A program made the position numbers and the translations under genes. A DNA stretch of 59,532 bases from a virus. Numbering within the stretch: the first letter of the stretch is position 1; every line of letters starts with the position of its first letter. Positions 43,879-51,240 of this stretch are shown here, piece after piece. The notes beneath the pieces are model-generated. The model ran no database searches, was not told the origin of the DNA, and worked only from the letters and a program-made list of their open reading frames with translations. The stretch lies in the IMG/VR virus record IMGVR_UViG_3300030098_005108, positions 1 to 59,532 of that record; one strand, written 5' to 3'.

Positions 43879-44606
43879 TGCCAAATTTATATGTATCAGC
43901 ACCATTAAGAGATGGATTTATTAACAGCGGTAATCAGTCAACCTGGGCCGCAGCTAGAGATCATGCTGGTAACGCTCTATCTGATAATTCTTCTGCAACT
44001 AGTAATCTTGTAGGCGCTAGAAGATTTCCCTCTAGAGGAGGAGGGAATCTTTTTCAAGTTTCACGTGCATTTTATCATTTTAATACAGCTGGTATAACTA
44101 GCATATCTAGTGCTACTATTAAAATATATGGTTATGGTAGTTCTACTAGTGGTAGCTGTATAGCTGTAAAAAGTACTGCTTTTGGAGGTGACGGAAATAG
44201 TGATTTAGTAGTTGGAGATTTTGATGCTATAGTTGGATATCAAACTGCAAGCGATTTAAGTGGATCTGTAACAGAATATTCTTCACCTATAGAATCAGGT
44301 GAGTGGGACAATACCACCTATAACGACCTTACAGGAACATCAGATTTAGTAAATGATATGAGGGCTAATGATGATGTTATAATCTGTCTAATGGATTATA
44401 ATAATGATTATAAAAATGAGGCTTCTACTGACAATTTATATATTGGGGCCTATTCCACAGAATGGGGAGGAACTTCTAAAGATCCATATATAGAATACGC
44501 ATTAGCAACAGGATATGGAAATAAAGTTTTAGGAGTAGATGATTCAAATATCGCAAAGGTATATGGAGTAGCTACAGCTGATATAGAAAAAGTAATAGGG
44601 GTTTAA
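43878..44606 (+). CDS. Virion appendage protein with DNRLRE-like fold (242 aa)
   Basis: Residues 1-200 resemble a secreted beta-sandwich (FQVSRAFYHFNTAGITSISSATIKIYGYGSST...), the pattern of DNRLRE-type structural domains. The C-terminal 35 residues (GYGNKVLGVDDSNIAKVYGVATADIEKVIGV) are a twice-repeated 'n-i-x-KV-x-GV' motif that recurs at the ends of phage fibre proteins. The start overlaps the methyltransferase stop. Likely a fibre or adhesin component. Confidence 0.7.
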   Translation: MPNLYVSAPLRDGFINSGNQSTWAAARDHAGNALSDNSSATSNLVGARRFPSRGGGNLFQVSRAFYHFNTAGITSISSATIKIYGYGSSTSGSCIAVKSTAFGGDGNSDLVVGDFDAIVGYQTASDLSGSVTEYSSPIESGEWDNTTYNDLTGTSDLVNDMRANDDVIICLMDYNNDYKNEASTDNLYIGAYSTEWGGTSKDPYIEYALATGYGNKVLGVDDSNIAKVYGVATADIEKVIGV

Positions 44607-44620
44607 TAAAATAAAATAAT

Positions 44621-45244
44621 ATGCCGATAATTAAAGATAAATATAAAGGAAAAGGATCGCAAACTAGATCTAAATTTTTAACAAGATCAAAAGACAAGGC
44701 TATATCTGAATCTGTACCAGTAGGAATTAGTACAGAACAAAAAAGAGAATTATTAAAAGAATCTTATAGATCTGCTCCAGAAAATAAAAATCAAACAACT
44801 CTTAAAGCTACTGTTGCTACTACTACACAAGCAGGCGTTGTCAGTCAAGCATCTTCTACTGAAGAGCAAACAAAAGAAAGTAATATAAATAGTTTTAACT
44901 TTAAAGAAACTAATACTGTAAAGTCATTATTTACTTTAAACGAAGGAAACACATTAAATAATATGATTATACACAATTACAATAGTGGTGGCGCAGCATC
45001 TACAATTGGAGTTCATTGGAGCTCTGGAGATCAAACAAATATTTCTTTTACAGTATCAAGTGGCGTAATAACAGCAACAACAGGAGCTACATCTACTTGT
45101 TTGTTTTCGGGACAAATACCTTATTTAGCATCTATTGATTTAGGAAGCATTTTAAATACAGTATTTAAAAATGTAAATAAAGATATATATTTTTATGTTG
45201 TTTCGTCATTAGTTGGGCCTAGCGTAACATATAGCATTTCTTAA
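44621..45244 (+). CDS. Virion protein with basic N-terminus (207 aa)
   Basis: The first 60 residues are basic and helical (KDKYKGKGSQTRSKFLTRSKDKA...). Residues 65-90 are Thr/Ala/Ser-rich linker. The C-terminal 110 residues are a beta domain (VKSLFTLNEGNTLNNMIIHNY ... IYFYVVSSLVGPSVTYSIS). Probably a fibre-base or adaptor protein by position. The stop overlaps the next start (TTAATG). Confidence 0.6.
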   Translation: MPIIKDKYKGKGSQTRSKFLTRSKDKAISESVPVGISTEQKRELLKESYRSAPENKNQTTLKATVATTTQAGVVSQASSTEEQTKESNINSFNFKETNTVKSLFTLNEGNTLNNMIIHNYNSGGAASTIGVHWSSGDQTNISFTVSSGVITATTGATSTCLFSGQIPYLASIDLGSILNTVFKNVNKDIYFYVVSSLVGPSVTYSIS

Positions 45245-45495
45245 TGCAGGGGTCTTACGGAAGATATATTGTTCCTATATGGCTTTCAAATTGGACATTT
45301 AAGGATCAAAAAAATAAAATATATAAATTAGAAAATCATATAGTAAAAGGGTATAATAAAGGCTCTATATTTACTGATAAAGTCATTGTTGACAAAGCTG
45401 TTAACAAATTAATTGGAAGACGTTCAAAGAAAAAGCTTGTTCCCGTAAATTTAACACTCATAAGTCAGCACGGTTATGGTGTTGAAGAAAACTAA
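45244..45495 (+). CDS. Small basic protein (83 aa)
   Basis: The start overlaps the preceding stop. Basic, aromatic start (MQGSYGRYIVPIWLSNWTF), Lys-rich middle and 'RRSKKKLVPVNLTLISQ'. It overlaps the phosphoesterase reading frame by 20 bases if that gene starts at 45476. No recognised family; late-operon position only. Confidence 0.55.
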   Translation: MQGSYGRYIVPIWLSNWTFKDQKNKIYKLENHIVKGYNKGSIFTDKVIVDKAVNKLIGRRSKKKLVPVNLTLISQHGYGVEEN

Positions 45496-46789
45496 AAAAA
45501 GAACAATGTCTTTAAACGATGAAATTAGAGAGTATTTATTAAGAAATCCTCATTTAATGCGTAGTAAATACGCAGACACAGCCAAAAAATTTGGCACAAA
45601 TTACGAGCAAATAAGAAATATTGCCCGAATATTAAGAAAAAATAATCCTGATACAGAGCCTAAAGAAAAGGAAATTATTAATTTTCAGGAAACAAAAACC
45701 AATGCTATATTAACAGCAGAAAATTGCACTAGAGTAAAATCTTTAGAAGACTTATTATCAGCTTGCCAAGTAGATCTTAATGAGTGGGATGTAGACAAGT
45801 ATGATATAGGTACATATGAAGTTACTGGATTTGATAACGATAGAAATCCTGTTACTGTTACTATGTTTAGAACAAAAGCCTGGTTAAAAAGAATTAGACC
45901 TGAGCTTGATATTAAAAAGATAAAAGCGGAGCTTATAGAAGATTTACGTAATTTATCTCCAAAGGTTGCAAAAATCAAAAGAGACAGGCCTGAAGATAGA
46001 ACTAATTTACATTTATTAGAAATATCTGCATTTGACTTACATTTAGGTAAAATCGGCATAAAAGGAGACGAATATAGTATGGAAATAGCCGAAGAACGTC
46101 TTTTAAGCGCCATAGAGCACTTGTTATATAGAGCCCAGGGGTATTACATAGATAAGATACTTTTTATCGTAGGACAAGATTTATTAAATTCTGATGGCGA
46201 TTGGCCTATACCTTCTACAACTAGAGGTACTCCACAATTTAATAGCAATTATCATATAGATATGTATAGATATGCTCGTAAGCTTATGATAAAAGCTATT
46301 GATATATTGTCTGAAGTTGCCGATGTACATGTTATGGTAATACCAGGGAATCACGATAGAGAATCTGTTATGCATTTAGGAGATACCTTAGAATTATATT
46401 ACGAAAATAATAAGAATGTTAAAGTAGATAATAGTGATTGTTTAATGAAAGCTATTCCCTATGGAAATAACTTAATTATTTCTGATCACGGTGATGGTCC
46501 TAAAACCAATGATTTGCCTGGCATTATAGCTCAGAGATTTAAAAATTTATGGAGCGATACTGTTTACGTAGAAGTGCATAGGGGTCATTATCATACTAAT
46601 AAAGCCATGAAGTTACAGGCCATAGAAGAGTTGAACGGTATAACTGTTAGAAACTTATCATCTATGTCTGCAACTGATTATTGGCATGATAGTAAAGGGT
46701 TTATTGGAAATATAAAGAAAGCTCAAGCTTTTATATATAGTAGACAAAACGGATTACAAGGCATACTTAACTATAATGTCTCTGTTTAA
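45476..46789 (+). CDS. Calcineurin-like metallophosphoesterase with N-terminal HTH (437 aa)
   Basis: Metal-binding motifs appear in order: DLH (Asp187, His189), GQD (233-235), GNHDRE (291-296) and GHYH (about 370-373), the fold of calcineurin-like phosphoesterases. Residues about 15-55 (IREYLLRNPHLMRSKYADTAKKFGTNYEQIRNIARIL) form a helix-turn-helix, so it may act at DNA. The ATG at 45506 is an alternative start, avoiding the 20-base overlap. It is the last rightward gene and its 3' end overlaps a leftward small gene. Confidence 0.8.
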   Translation: MVLKKTKKRTMSLNDEIREYLLRNPHLMRSKYADTAKKFGTNYEQIRNIARILRKNNPDTEPKEKEIINFQETKTNAILTAENCTRVKSLEDLLSACQVDLNEWDVDKYDIGTYEVTGFDNDRNPVTVTMFRTKAWLKRIRPELDIKKIKAELIEDLRNLSPKVAKIKRDRPEDRTNLHLLEISAFDLHLGKIGIKGDEYSMEIAEERLLSAIEHLLYRAQGYYIDKILFIVGQDLLNSDGDWPIPSTTRGTPQFNSNYHIDMYRYARKLMIKAIDILSEVADVHVMVIPGNHDRESVMHLGDTLELYYENNKNVKVDNSDCLMKAIPYGNNLIISDHGDGPKTNDLPGIIAQRFKNLWSDTVYVEVHRGHYHTNKAMKLQAIEELNGITVRNLSSMSATDYWHDSKGFIGNIKKAQAFIYSRQNGLQGILNYNVSV

Positions 46790-46880
46790 GTTTTTTTATA
46801 TGCCTATCTACTCTTTTCATCCATTTAGATAGTCTACGTCTATATTTTTCCCACTGCCTGATTTCGTCTTGCTTTGTCAT
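46767..46880 (-). CDS. Very short basic protein (37 aa), uncertain
   Basis: ATGACAAAGCAAGACGAA ... AGTTAA encodes MTKQDEIRQWEKYRRRLSKW and a further 17 mostly basic residues, one amphipathic basic helix. It overlaps the next leftward gene's 3' end by 41 bases and the phosphoesterase stop region by 23 bases. Support is the helix quality and its position at the end of the leftward operon; it may still be chance. Confidence 0.4.
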   Translation of the reverse strand: MTKQDEIRQWEKYRRRLSKWMKRVDRHIKKLKQRHYS

Positions 46881-47058
46881 TTTCTAAAATTTTAATTAAA
46901 CCATTTTGAGTATGTAAAGGTTTTGAATTTTTTAAACTTCTGTATTCTTCAGGATTAAAAATTAATTTTACTTCTTTAATTAAATCACCATCCCATTTAA
47001 CGATCCATCTGCTTGAATGATGCATTTTATTTCTTTTTAGGTGTGTTAAGTAGTTCAT
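46840..47058 (-). CDS. Small basic hypothetical protein (72 aa)
   Basis: 72 residues: MNYLTHLKRNKMHHSSRWIVKW..., then 'EVKLIFNPEEYRSLKNSKPL' and a Lys/Arg-rich end. The start is coupled to the preceding 47-codon gene by ATGA overlap. No recognised family. One of several short genes at the distal end of the leftward unit. Confidence 0.55.
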   Translation of the reverse strand: MNYLTHLKRNKMHHSSRWIVKWDGDLIKEVKLIFNPEEYRSLKNSKPLHTQNGLIKILENDKARRNQAVGKI

Positions 47059-47198
47059 AATTTAAATTTTTTATGGGTATTTCCCGTTATTAAACATAAA
47101 TAATCTTTTTTTGTAGTAAAAACTCTTCTTCTACATTTAGAATTATGAAATCCTAGTTTATGCAATAAGTATTTTATTTTCTTTTTTAATTTGGCCAT
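47055..47198 (-). CDS. Short basic protein (47 aa)
   Basis: ATGGCCAAATTAAAAAAG ... TTATGA encodes MAKLKKKIKYLLHKLGFHNS followed by KCRRRVFTTKKDYLCLITGN. The stop overlaps the next gene's start (ATGA), the coupling used elsewhere in this strand, which supports it as a real gene. Highly basic and possibly nucleic-acid binding; no family. Confidence 0.55.
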   Translation of the reverse strand: MAKLKKKIKYLLHKLGFHNSKCRRRVFTTKKDYLCLITGNTHKKFKL

Positions 47199-47213
47199 AT
47201 TGTAATTAAATTA

Positions 47214-47420
47214 TTAGTAAGCTTCATAATCATCATCTACATACTTATTTCTCCATTTGTCTATTTCTTCAAAGTATAAGTCTCTGAATTTATCAACCTC
47301 TTCTTGTAGGGCTTTATTTTCTCTTGCTGTAACAATTAAACAAGCAATAGTTCCTATTATAAAACCAGCTATTGAGCTGATTGCAATAAGTATTAAATCT
47401 GCAAACTCATTATTTTCCAT
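47214..47420 (-). CDS. Small single-TM protein (68 aa)
   Basis: One N-terminal membrane segment at residues 8-30 (LILIAISSIAGFIIGTIACLIV) and a charged coiled-coil tail (ENKALQEEVDKFRDLYFEEIDKW) ending acidic (DDDYEAY). No signal peptidase site, so probably anchored with the tail in the cytoplasm. Unknown role; neighbours are also tiny membrane proteins. Confidence 0.55.
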   Translation of the reverse strand: MENNEFADLILIAISSIAGFIIGTIACLIVTARENKALQEEVDKFRDLYFEEIDKWRNKYVDDDYEAY

Positions 47421-47430
47421 AGTAAGTATT

Positions 47431-47535
47431 TTAAATTGATCTTCCTATTATTATTCCCATTATTAAAATGGTTAATGATATGTAGGCCATTGTTATAAAA
47501 ATCATTGAATGTTTTTTTTGCTTTTTTCTATTCAT
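47431..47535 (-). CDS. Tiny membrane peptide (34 aa)
   Basis: ATGAATAGAAAAAAG ... ATTTAA encodes a basic head (MNRKKQKKHS) followed by a full membrane span (MIFITMAYISLTILIMGIII) and GRSI. It lies 10 bases from the next leftward gene. The basic-head plus single-span design is typical of small phage membrane peptides. Unknown role. Confidence 0.5.
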   Translation of the reverse strand: MNRKKQKKHSMIFITMAYISLTILIMGIIIGRSI

Positions 47536-47567
47536 ACCAAACTCCATATATTTTTATTTTATTTACC

Positions 47568-47780
47568 TCACACATTAGCTTTCTTTTTTTTATTGGTTTT
47601 TCTTGTAGCGATGCTTTGCTTTTGTATTTCGGATTTGAACTGTTTAATTTTCTCTTTTTCGGCATATTCTTTTAGGTTTTCAATTATTTTATTATTATCA
47701 TTTTCAATAATTTTCTTATATATACTTATAAATAAATAAATTGTTATAATAAAGACTAATATAAGTATTATTTTGTACAT
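47568..47780 (-). CDS. Small single-TM basic protein (70 aa)
   Basis: N-terminal membrane span (residues 3-22, KIILILVFIITIYLFISIY) followed by a Lys-rich helical tail (ENLKEYAEKEKIKQFKSEIQ ... KTNKKKK). Its start overlaps the DUF3310 gene's end by 13 bases. Unknown role; third consecutive small membrane protein. Confidence 0.55.
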   Translation of the reverse strand: MYKIILILVFIITIYLFISIYKKIIENDNNKIIENLKEYAEKEKIKQFKSEIQKQSIATRKTNKKKKANV

Positions 47781-48046
47781 TTTCCTAATTTTTCCAGTTC
47801 AAATTCTAAATGAGCTATTGCTTTTTTAATGCAATCTATTGGTGATTTGTGTTTACGGTTTGCGCGCAAGAGATATGTGACTGCGGTCCCGCAATTATAA
47901 GAAAGATCAAAATCTTCTACGACCTTACGGGCCTCATACTTATGATATTTACCTATATAATATGAAGGTATTCTTTTGTCTCCTGTGGTGTCGGCAACAT
48001 ATCCATTTCTGCCTACCTCCCAATAATGCTCATTGTGTTCTTCCAT
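47768..48046 (-). CDS. DUF3310-like protein (92 aa)
   Basis: The core 'YHKYEARKVVEDFDLSYNCGTAVTYLLRANRKHKSPIDCIKKAIAHLEFEL' fits DUF3310: a helix ending in a 'g-A-v-kYllRa-xKg' motif and then 'D-xKKAi-yLe-e'. The family is common in phage nucleotide-metabolism and replication clusters; its biochemical role is not settled. Overlaps both neighbours slightly, consistent with one operon. Confidence 0.7.
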   Translation of the reverse strand: MEEHNEHYWEVGRNGYVADTTGDKRIPSYYIGKYHKYEARKVVEDFDLSYNCGTAVTYLLRANRKHKSPIDCIKKAIAHLEFELEKLGKCTK

Positions 48047-48438
48047 TAGTCTAATTTAGTTTTAAAGTGGTCAATTATTTTATTCATTTGTCTTTTATAG
48101 AATAAATCAAATTCTACATATTCCATTTCACCTGTATCACCATTCATGGTTTTAGGCTGTGTTTTTTCCCATAGTTTATAAAGAACCCCTCTCATTCTTT
48201 GACTAGGAGTTTTCTCGCTAAACTCTGAATTTGCTGTGGCTTTTTCTACAGCATCTATCTGGTCTTGATTAATATGGTTTGCCGATATTAATACATAACC
48301 AGGCTTTTTGATTAATCCAAATAGATTAACCATAGTTTCGTGTGCTAGCTCAGGAGTACCTACATAGATACGTAGGCTCCCGTCTGCTAAGGTACTAACT
48401 TTATCAATACCTCCTTCAAATACTACTGAATTTTTCAT
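48046..48438 (-). CDS. Phage recombination-cluster protein (130 aa)
   Basis: 130 residues: a beta-rich start ('SVVFEGGIDKVSTLADGSLRIYVGTPEL'), a central 'YVLISANHINQDQIDAVE', and a helical C-terminus with 'FDLFYKRQMNKIIDHFK'. I recall similar proteins ('xxx-i-sl-DGs-rI-xgT-EL') next to exonuclease and resolvase genes in Bacteroidota phages, but no named domain. Overlaps the exonuclease gene by 4 bases. Probably a DNA-metabolism accessory. Confidence 0.6.
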   Translation of the reverse strand: MKNSVVFEGGIDKVSTLADGSLRIYVGTPELAHETMVNLFGLIKKPGYVLISANHINQDQIDAVEKATANSEFSEKTPSQRMRGVLYKLWEKTQPKTMNGDTGEMEYVEFDLFYKRQMNKIIDHFKTKLD

Positions 48439-49244
48439 AATATATCTTCGTTCATTATATGTATAGTTCTTTCTGATTTCTTATCAAGATAATCAAATCC
48501 TTGGCTAGGCCAATAATCATTATCAAGACAATATTTATATATTTCTAGATCGGTATTATACAAGTCTCTACCCATATCTATAAGGTTATCTCCTAATTGT
48601 ATTATATTAATACTAAATGGAGGATTTTTCTCTATAGCTACAATATAGAACTCGTAAGCCTTTACAGCATCCATATAGAATGCAGCCTGCTTATAGTACT
48701 TAAACTTCCTTACAGAGCTTGCAAATCCATTATAAGAGCTGTCTTGTGTAGTTTTTAAGTCTACTATAATGTTAGCGTCTTTATTATAAACATCAAGCAT
48801 TCCTCTACATTTTACATTCCAAAATTCATTTTCCCAAGCTATAATATGTTCTTTAAGACCATTAGTAAGCAACGTTTTAGCATCAGAATCTCTCATTATT
48901 TTTTGAGTCATTTGCTCTATAAGTTCATATTCTTGCTCAGAAATAACAGTTTTAAACATGTTGTTGTTTGTAAATTCTGCATAATCTTCTTTTCCCTGTT
49001 TAGTTCTTTTATCAAATTTAGGAGATACAACATAATGTTTGTTAAACTCTTCTGGTTGTAATACATTCATATGTAATGCCGATCCAAACTTCATGGCTGG
49101 TGTAGACGGTTGCGGATTGTCCATCATAAACCTAAAATATTCTGGTGATTTGCCAGTAAGATTATTCAGCATACTGTTAGATACATATTCTGTGTCTTGA
49201 TAGTAGCTGTCGTGCGTAAGATTGTGATTCTTTATTAATTTCAT
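48435..49244 (-). CDS. PD-(D/E)XK exonuclease, RecE/YqaJ/DUF3799-like (269 aa)
   Basis: Motifs in order: 'SNSMLNNLTGKSPEYFRFM' (23-41), 'MKFGSALHMNVLQPEEF' with His58, 'VKCRGMLDVYN' with Asp151, 'IIVDLKTT' (Asp162, Lys164) and 'FKYYKQAAFYMDA' (Gln186, Tyr190). This is the active-site series of lambda/RecE-type 5'-3' exonucleases with DUF3799 features. It would resect DNA ends for the Rad52-like annealing protein at 51216. It has a separate promoter region with two hairpins upstream. Confidence 0.85.
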   Translation of the reverse strand: MKLIKNHNLTHDSYYQDTEYVSNSMLNNLTGKSPEYFRFMMDNPQPSTPAMKFGSALHMNVLQPEEFNKHYVVSPKFDKRTKQGKEDYAEFTNNNMFKTVISEQEYELIEQMTQKIMRDSDAKTLLTNGLKEHIIAWENEFWNVKCRGMLDVYNKDANIIVDLKTTQDSSYNGFASSVRKFKYYKQAAFYMDAVKAYEFYIVAIEKNPPFSINIIQLGDNLIDMGRDLYNTDLEIYKYCLDNDYWPSQGFDYLDKKSERTIHIMNEDIL

Positions 49245-49269
49245 TTGTTTGATTTATGAGACATTAAGA

Positions 49270-49285
49270 CCCTACCGAAGTAGGG
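49270..49285 (-). other. UUCG-capped hairpin in leader of exonuclease gene
   Basis: Read on the minus strand: CCCTAC TTCG GTAGGG, a perfect 6-bp stem with UUCG tetraloop. TCTTAATG follows, with no U-run, so it is not a clear terminator. It lies 25 bases upstream of the exonuclease ATG, in a likely 5' leader. Confidence 0.55.
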
Positions 49286-49308
49286 CCCCAATGCAATCAA
49301 AACAAAAA

Positions 49309-49322
49309 CCATGTGAACATGG
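49309..49322. promoter_or_regulatory. 14-bp palindrome, candidate operator
   Basis: CCATGT-GA-ACATGG is a perfect inverted repeat with a 2-base centre, placed 15-28 bases downstream of the TACTTTTG box and upstream of the exonuclease gene. Dimeric HTH regulators use such sites; the HTH protein encoded at 49710-49961 is one candidate. It could also form an RNA hairpin. Confidence 0.4.
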
Positions 49323-49336
49323 ACAAGAAAGTTCTA

Positions 49337-49344
49337 CAAAAGTA
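49337..49344 (-). promoter_or_regulatory. Bacteroidetes-type -7 box TACTTTTG
   Basis: On the minus strand TACTTTTG matches TAnnTTTG, just downstream of the 117-aa gene's stop. No -33 TTG is seen at the usual distance. It would give a 90-base leader containing the palindrome and the UUCG hairpin before the exonuclease gene. Confidence 0.45.
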
Positions 49345-49349
49345 GTAAA

Positions 49350-49703
49350 TTATTCCTTTGCTCCCGAATCTTTCTCTTGTTTGTTTTGACCTTTCTTTTC
49401 TTTCTTTTCTTTGTTTTTGATATCTTCTTCTAATTGCTTGTCTAATTCTTGCATTCTTTTAAGAATATTTTCTGACTCTGGTATTTGAGAACAGTAGTCT
49501 CTTAAACTATCTCTAAACGCATCAATTTCTTTCTTTTCAAATTTTTCATTAGCTTCATAATCTTTATGAACCCAAGTAAGTAAAGCCACTTCGTGTGATC
49601 TTAATGCTTCTGACATTGCTTTTAATGTGTCTGAAATAGGAATATCTACTTTGTAGCTTTTGCCCATAATCTTTACTTTTTCTTTCTTCTTTCTTAGTGT
49701 CAT
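49350..49703 (-). CDS. Charged coiled-coil protein (117 aa)
   Basis: Basic start (TLRKKKEKVKIMGKSYKVDI), helical core ('DTLKAMSEALRSHEVALLTWVHKDYEANEKFEKKEIDAFRDSLRDY') and a strongly charged low-complexity tail (EEDIKNKEKKEKKGQNKQEKDSG). No enzyme motif. Lies between the HTH gene and the exonuclease. Unknown role. Confidence 0.55.
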   Translation of the reverse strand: MTLRKKKEKVKIMGKSYKVDIPISDTLKAMSEALRSHEVALLTWVHKDYEANEKFEKKEIDAFRDSLRDYCSQIPESENILKRMQELDKQLEEDIKNKEKKEKKGQNKQEKDSGAKE

Positions 49704-49709
49704 ATATTT

Positions 49710-49961
49710 TTATTTAAATTTATTTTCTTGATAATATTTTCTGTGGTATTCCTTTCTATTAGCCAAATATATTTTATTTTTTTGATCTCTCTTTCCATAT
49801 CTTTCTGTAAATATTTTATTTATAGTTGTTGATGTTACGTTAAGATCTATAGCGGCTTGCTTTATAGACACCCCCTTGCTTCTAATATAAGTTAATATAT
49901 TATCTTTTTTTCTTTCGGTTAAATCATGAAACTTAGTTGGCTTTTTTTTCGTTTTTATCAT
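49710..49961 (-). CDS. Small HTH protein (83 aa)
   Basis: Residues about 12-50: 'LTERKKDNILTYIRSKGVSIKQAAIDLNVTSTTINKIF', a helix-turn-helix of the type in sigma/Mor-like and homing-type regulators; the tail is basic and aromatic (YHRKYYQENKFK). The start is coupled to the resolvase gene by ATGA. A DNA-binding regulator role is likely; the palindrome at 49309 is a possible target. Confidence 0.6.
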   Translation of the reverse strand: MIKTKKKPTKFHDLTERKKDNILTYIRSKGVSIKQAAIDLNVTSTTINKIFTERYGKRDQKNKIYLANRKEYHRKYYQENKFK

Positions 49962-50323
49962 AATACTTTGATTTTTACTCCTGAATTTTCTTTATCGTAT
50001 TCATATTCTCCAAAGCTAGGTATTACACAATCACAATTATCATCATCTATATAATTGTATGTTACCATTAAGTCTTGAACAGTTTGACAAGGATTTATAT
50101 AATCAAACTTTCTTCTGCTATTTCGTATAAATGTAAATTTTATTTTGTATGGCATTTCCTTGTCCTTTATTAGTTCTATAAACTTTTCTTTGTTGTTAAT
50201 CCAGTCTTGTTTTGTTTTTTTTATATAATTCATCACTGTTTTAGAATGAATTAAATATTTACCTGTCCATCGCTTTCCGTTCTTACTAGATGGGACATTT
50301 CCTGCTATGAAAATTTCGTCCAT
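49958..50323 (-). CDS. RusA-like Holliday junction resolvase (121 aa)
   Basis: 'IAGNVPSSKNGKRW' (6-19), Asp74 in 'RRKFDYINPCQTVQDLM' with Asp84, and 'YIDDDNCDC' (91-99, three Asp) reproduce the acidic active site of RusA-type resolvases (usually about 120 residues, as here). It would cut recombination intermediates produced by the exonuclease/annealing pair. The ATG is 4 bases after a TATCTTTG box, suggesting a leaderless transcript. Confidence 0.75.
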   Translation of the reverse strand: MDEIFIAGNVPSSKNGKRWTGKYLIHSKTVMNYIKKTKQDWINNKEKFIELIKDKEMPYKIKFTFIRNSRRKFDYINPCQTVQDLMVTYNYIDDDNCDCVIPSFGEYEYDKENSGVKIKVL

Positions 50324-50327
50324 CTTG

Positions 50328-50335
50328 CAAAGATA
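50328..50335 (-). promoter_or_regulatory. Bacteroidetes-type -7 box TATCTTTG, leaderless
   Basis: Minus strand TATCTTTG, then CAAG, then ATG of the resolvase gene. The octamer and the 4-base spacing are the same as at 999-1006 on the other strand. No -33 TTG at the expected distance (GTG is there instead). Confidence 0.55.
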
Positions 50336-50369
50336 ATAATAAATTTGAGAGTTTCACCCTTGGAATTTT

Positions 50370-50410
50370 CAGATACCCCCCAATAGGTACTGCTCCATCC
50401 TAGGAATCTG
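50370..50410 (-). other. Inverted repeat in 110-bp gap before resolvase
   Basis: On the minus strand CAGAT-t-CC near the 5' side pairs with GG-t-ATCTG, enclosing a purine-rich loop that includes GTACC and GGGG. No U-run follows, so it is not a standard terminator. The gap 50324-50433 holds this repeat and the -7 box and no ORF I can support. Confidence 0.4.
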
Positions 50411-50433
50411 TTATCTCTCTCATTTATATATCT

Positions 50434-51012
50434 TTAGAACGGCATATCTTCATCGTCTGCAGTATTTTGAGCTACAGAATTGGCTTTAGACCATTCAGAA
50501 TGCTTTCTACTAAATTCAGCCATATCTTCATCGCTTAGAGTTTGGTTCATATCATTGTTGTATGTACACTTTCCTCCTGACTTTGCTGACCATCTGTATT
50601 TAGTTGCTGTTCTAATAACAGGCTCTTCATTATCTTTATTTATACCAATATATTCTTCTGATATAAATGTAACCATTAATGACTTTCCAATAGCGTCATT
50701 CATAGCGCTACTATCATCGCTAAAATCTCTTACTCCCGCGTTAATAAGAAAATCTTTAATTTGTTTAGTTTTCCATTCTTTTGTAGAAGGTTTGTCTGTT
50801 TCTTTAACAGCCCAAAATCTACATCTACCCACCTTTCCATTGCTTGTAACAGCATATTGTATAAATGGTGAGCCTTTGTAGTCCTCTAAGTTGTCTGAGG
50901 TTGTTAAAGCTGTAATTTTACATTCGTGAGCTCCAGGTGTAATGTATTCTACTTTTTCTCCTTTAGCTCTTGTTGTTGTTGTTGTGTTTAAATTAAACGG
51001 TAATGCACTCAT
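50434..51012 (-). CDS. SSB-like ssDNA-binding protein with acidic tip (192 aa)
   Basis: Beta-rich body ('EYITPGAHECKITALTT...', 'GSPFIQYAVTSNGKVGRCRFWAV', 'KSLMVTFISEEYIG') consistent with an OB-fold. The C-terminus ends TADDEDMPF, the acidic tip that in bacterial SSB (..DDDIPF) recruits other replication proteins. Placed between Rad52-like and resolvase genes. Phage DUF2815-type proteins have a similar layout. It probably coats ssDNA during recombination and replication. Confidence 0.75.
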   Translation of the reverse strand: MSALPFNLNTTTTTRAKGEKVEYITPGAHECKITALTTSDNLEDYKGSPFIQYAVTSNGKVGRCRFWAVKETDKPSTKEWKTKQIKDFLINAGVRDFSDDSSAMNDAIGKSLMVTFISEEYIGINKDNEEPVIRTATKYRWSAKSGGKCTYNNDMNQTLSDEDMAEFSRKHSEWSKANSVAQNTADDEDMPF

Positions 51013-51015
51013 TTT

Positions 51016-51240
51016 TTATTTATTTAAAATTTCTAATATTTTATATAACTTTTCTTTTGCTTCAATTACTTGAAGTTTTAGATCTAAATTGTACTCTTTT
51101 ACTCTTTCAAATTCTTGACGTAAAGAGTTTAACTCATTATTATAAGTTTGTTTCCATTCTTGTGGCTTATGATAATGTGTTTCTACAAGATCTGCATTTT
51201 CTTGTTCGTTTTCCATTATTTGTTGTTTTTGATTTTCCAA
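51016..51240 (-). CDS. Small coiled-coil protein (74 aa)
   Basis: Polar start (MENQKQQIMENEQENADLVETH) followed by a long coiled coil ('NELNSLRQEFERVKEYNLDLKLQVIEAKEKLYKILEIL'). It overlaps the Rad52-like gene by 25 bases and ends 3 bases before the SSB-like gene. No known family; it could bridge the two recombination proteins. Confidence 0.55.
   Translation of the reverse strand: MENQKQQIMENEQENADLVETHYHKPQEWKQTYNNELNSLRQEFERVKEYNLDLKLQVIEAKEKLYKILEILNK

Noticed and set aside
47257-47739. Rightward ORFs over the small membrane-protein genes
   Set aside because: Mirror-image hydrophobic frames of the leftward genes; no spacing, promoter or operon context.
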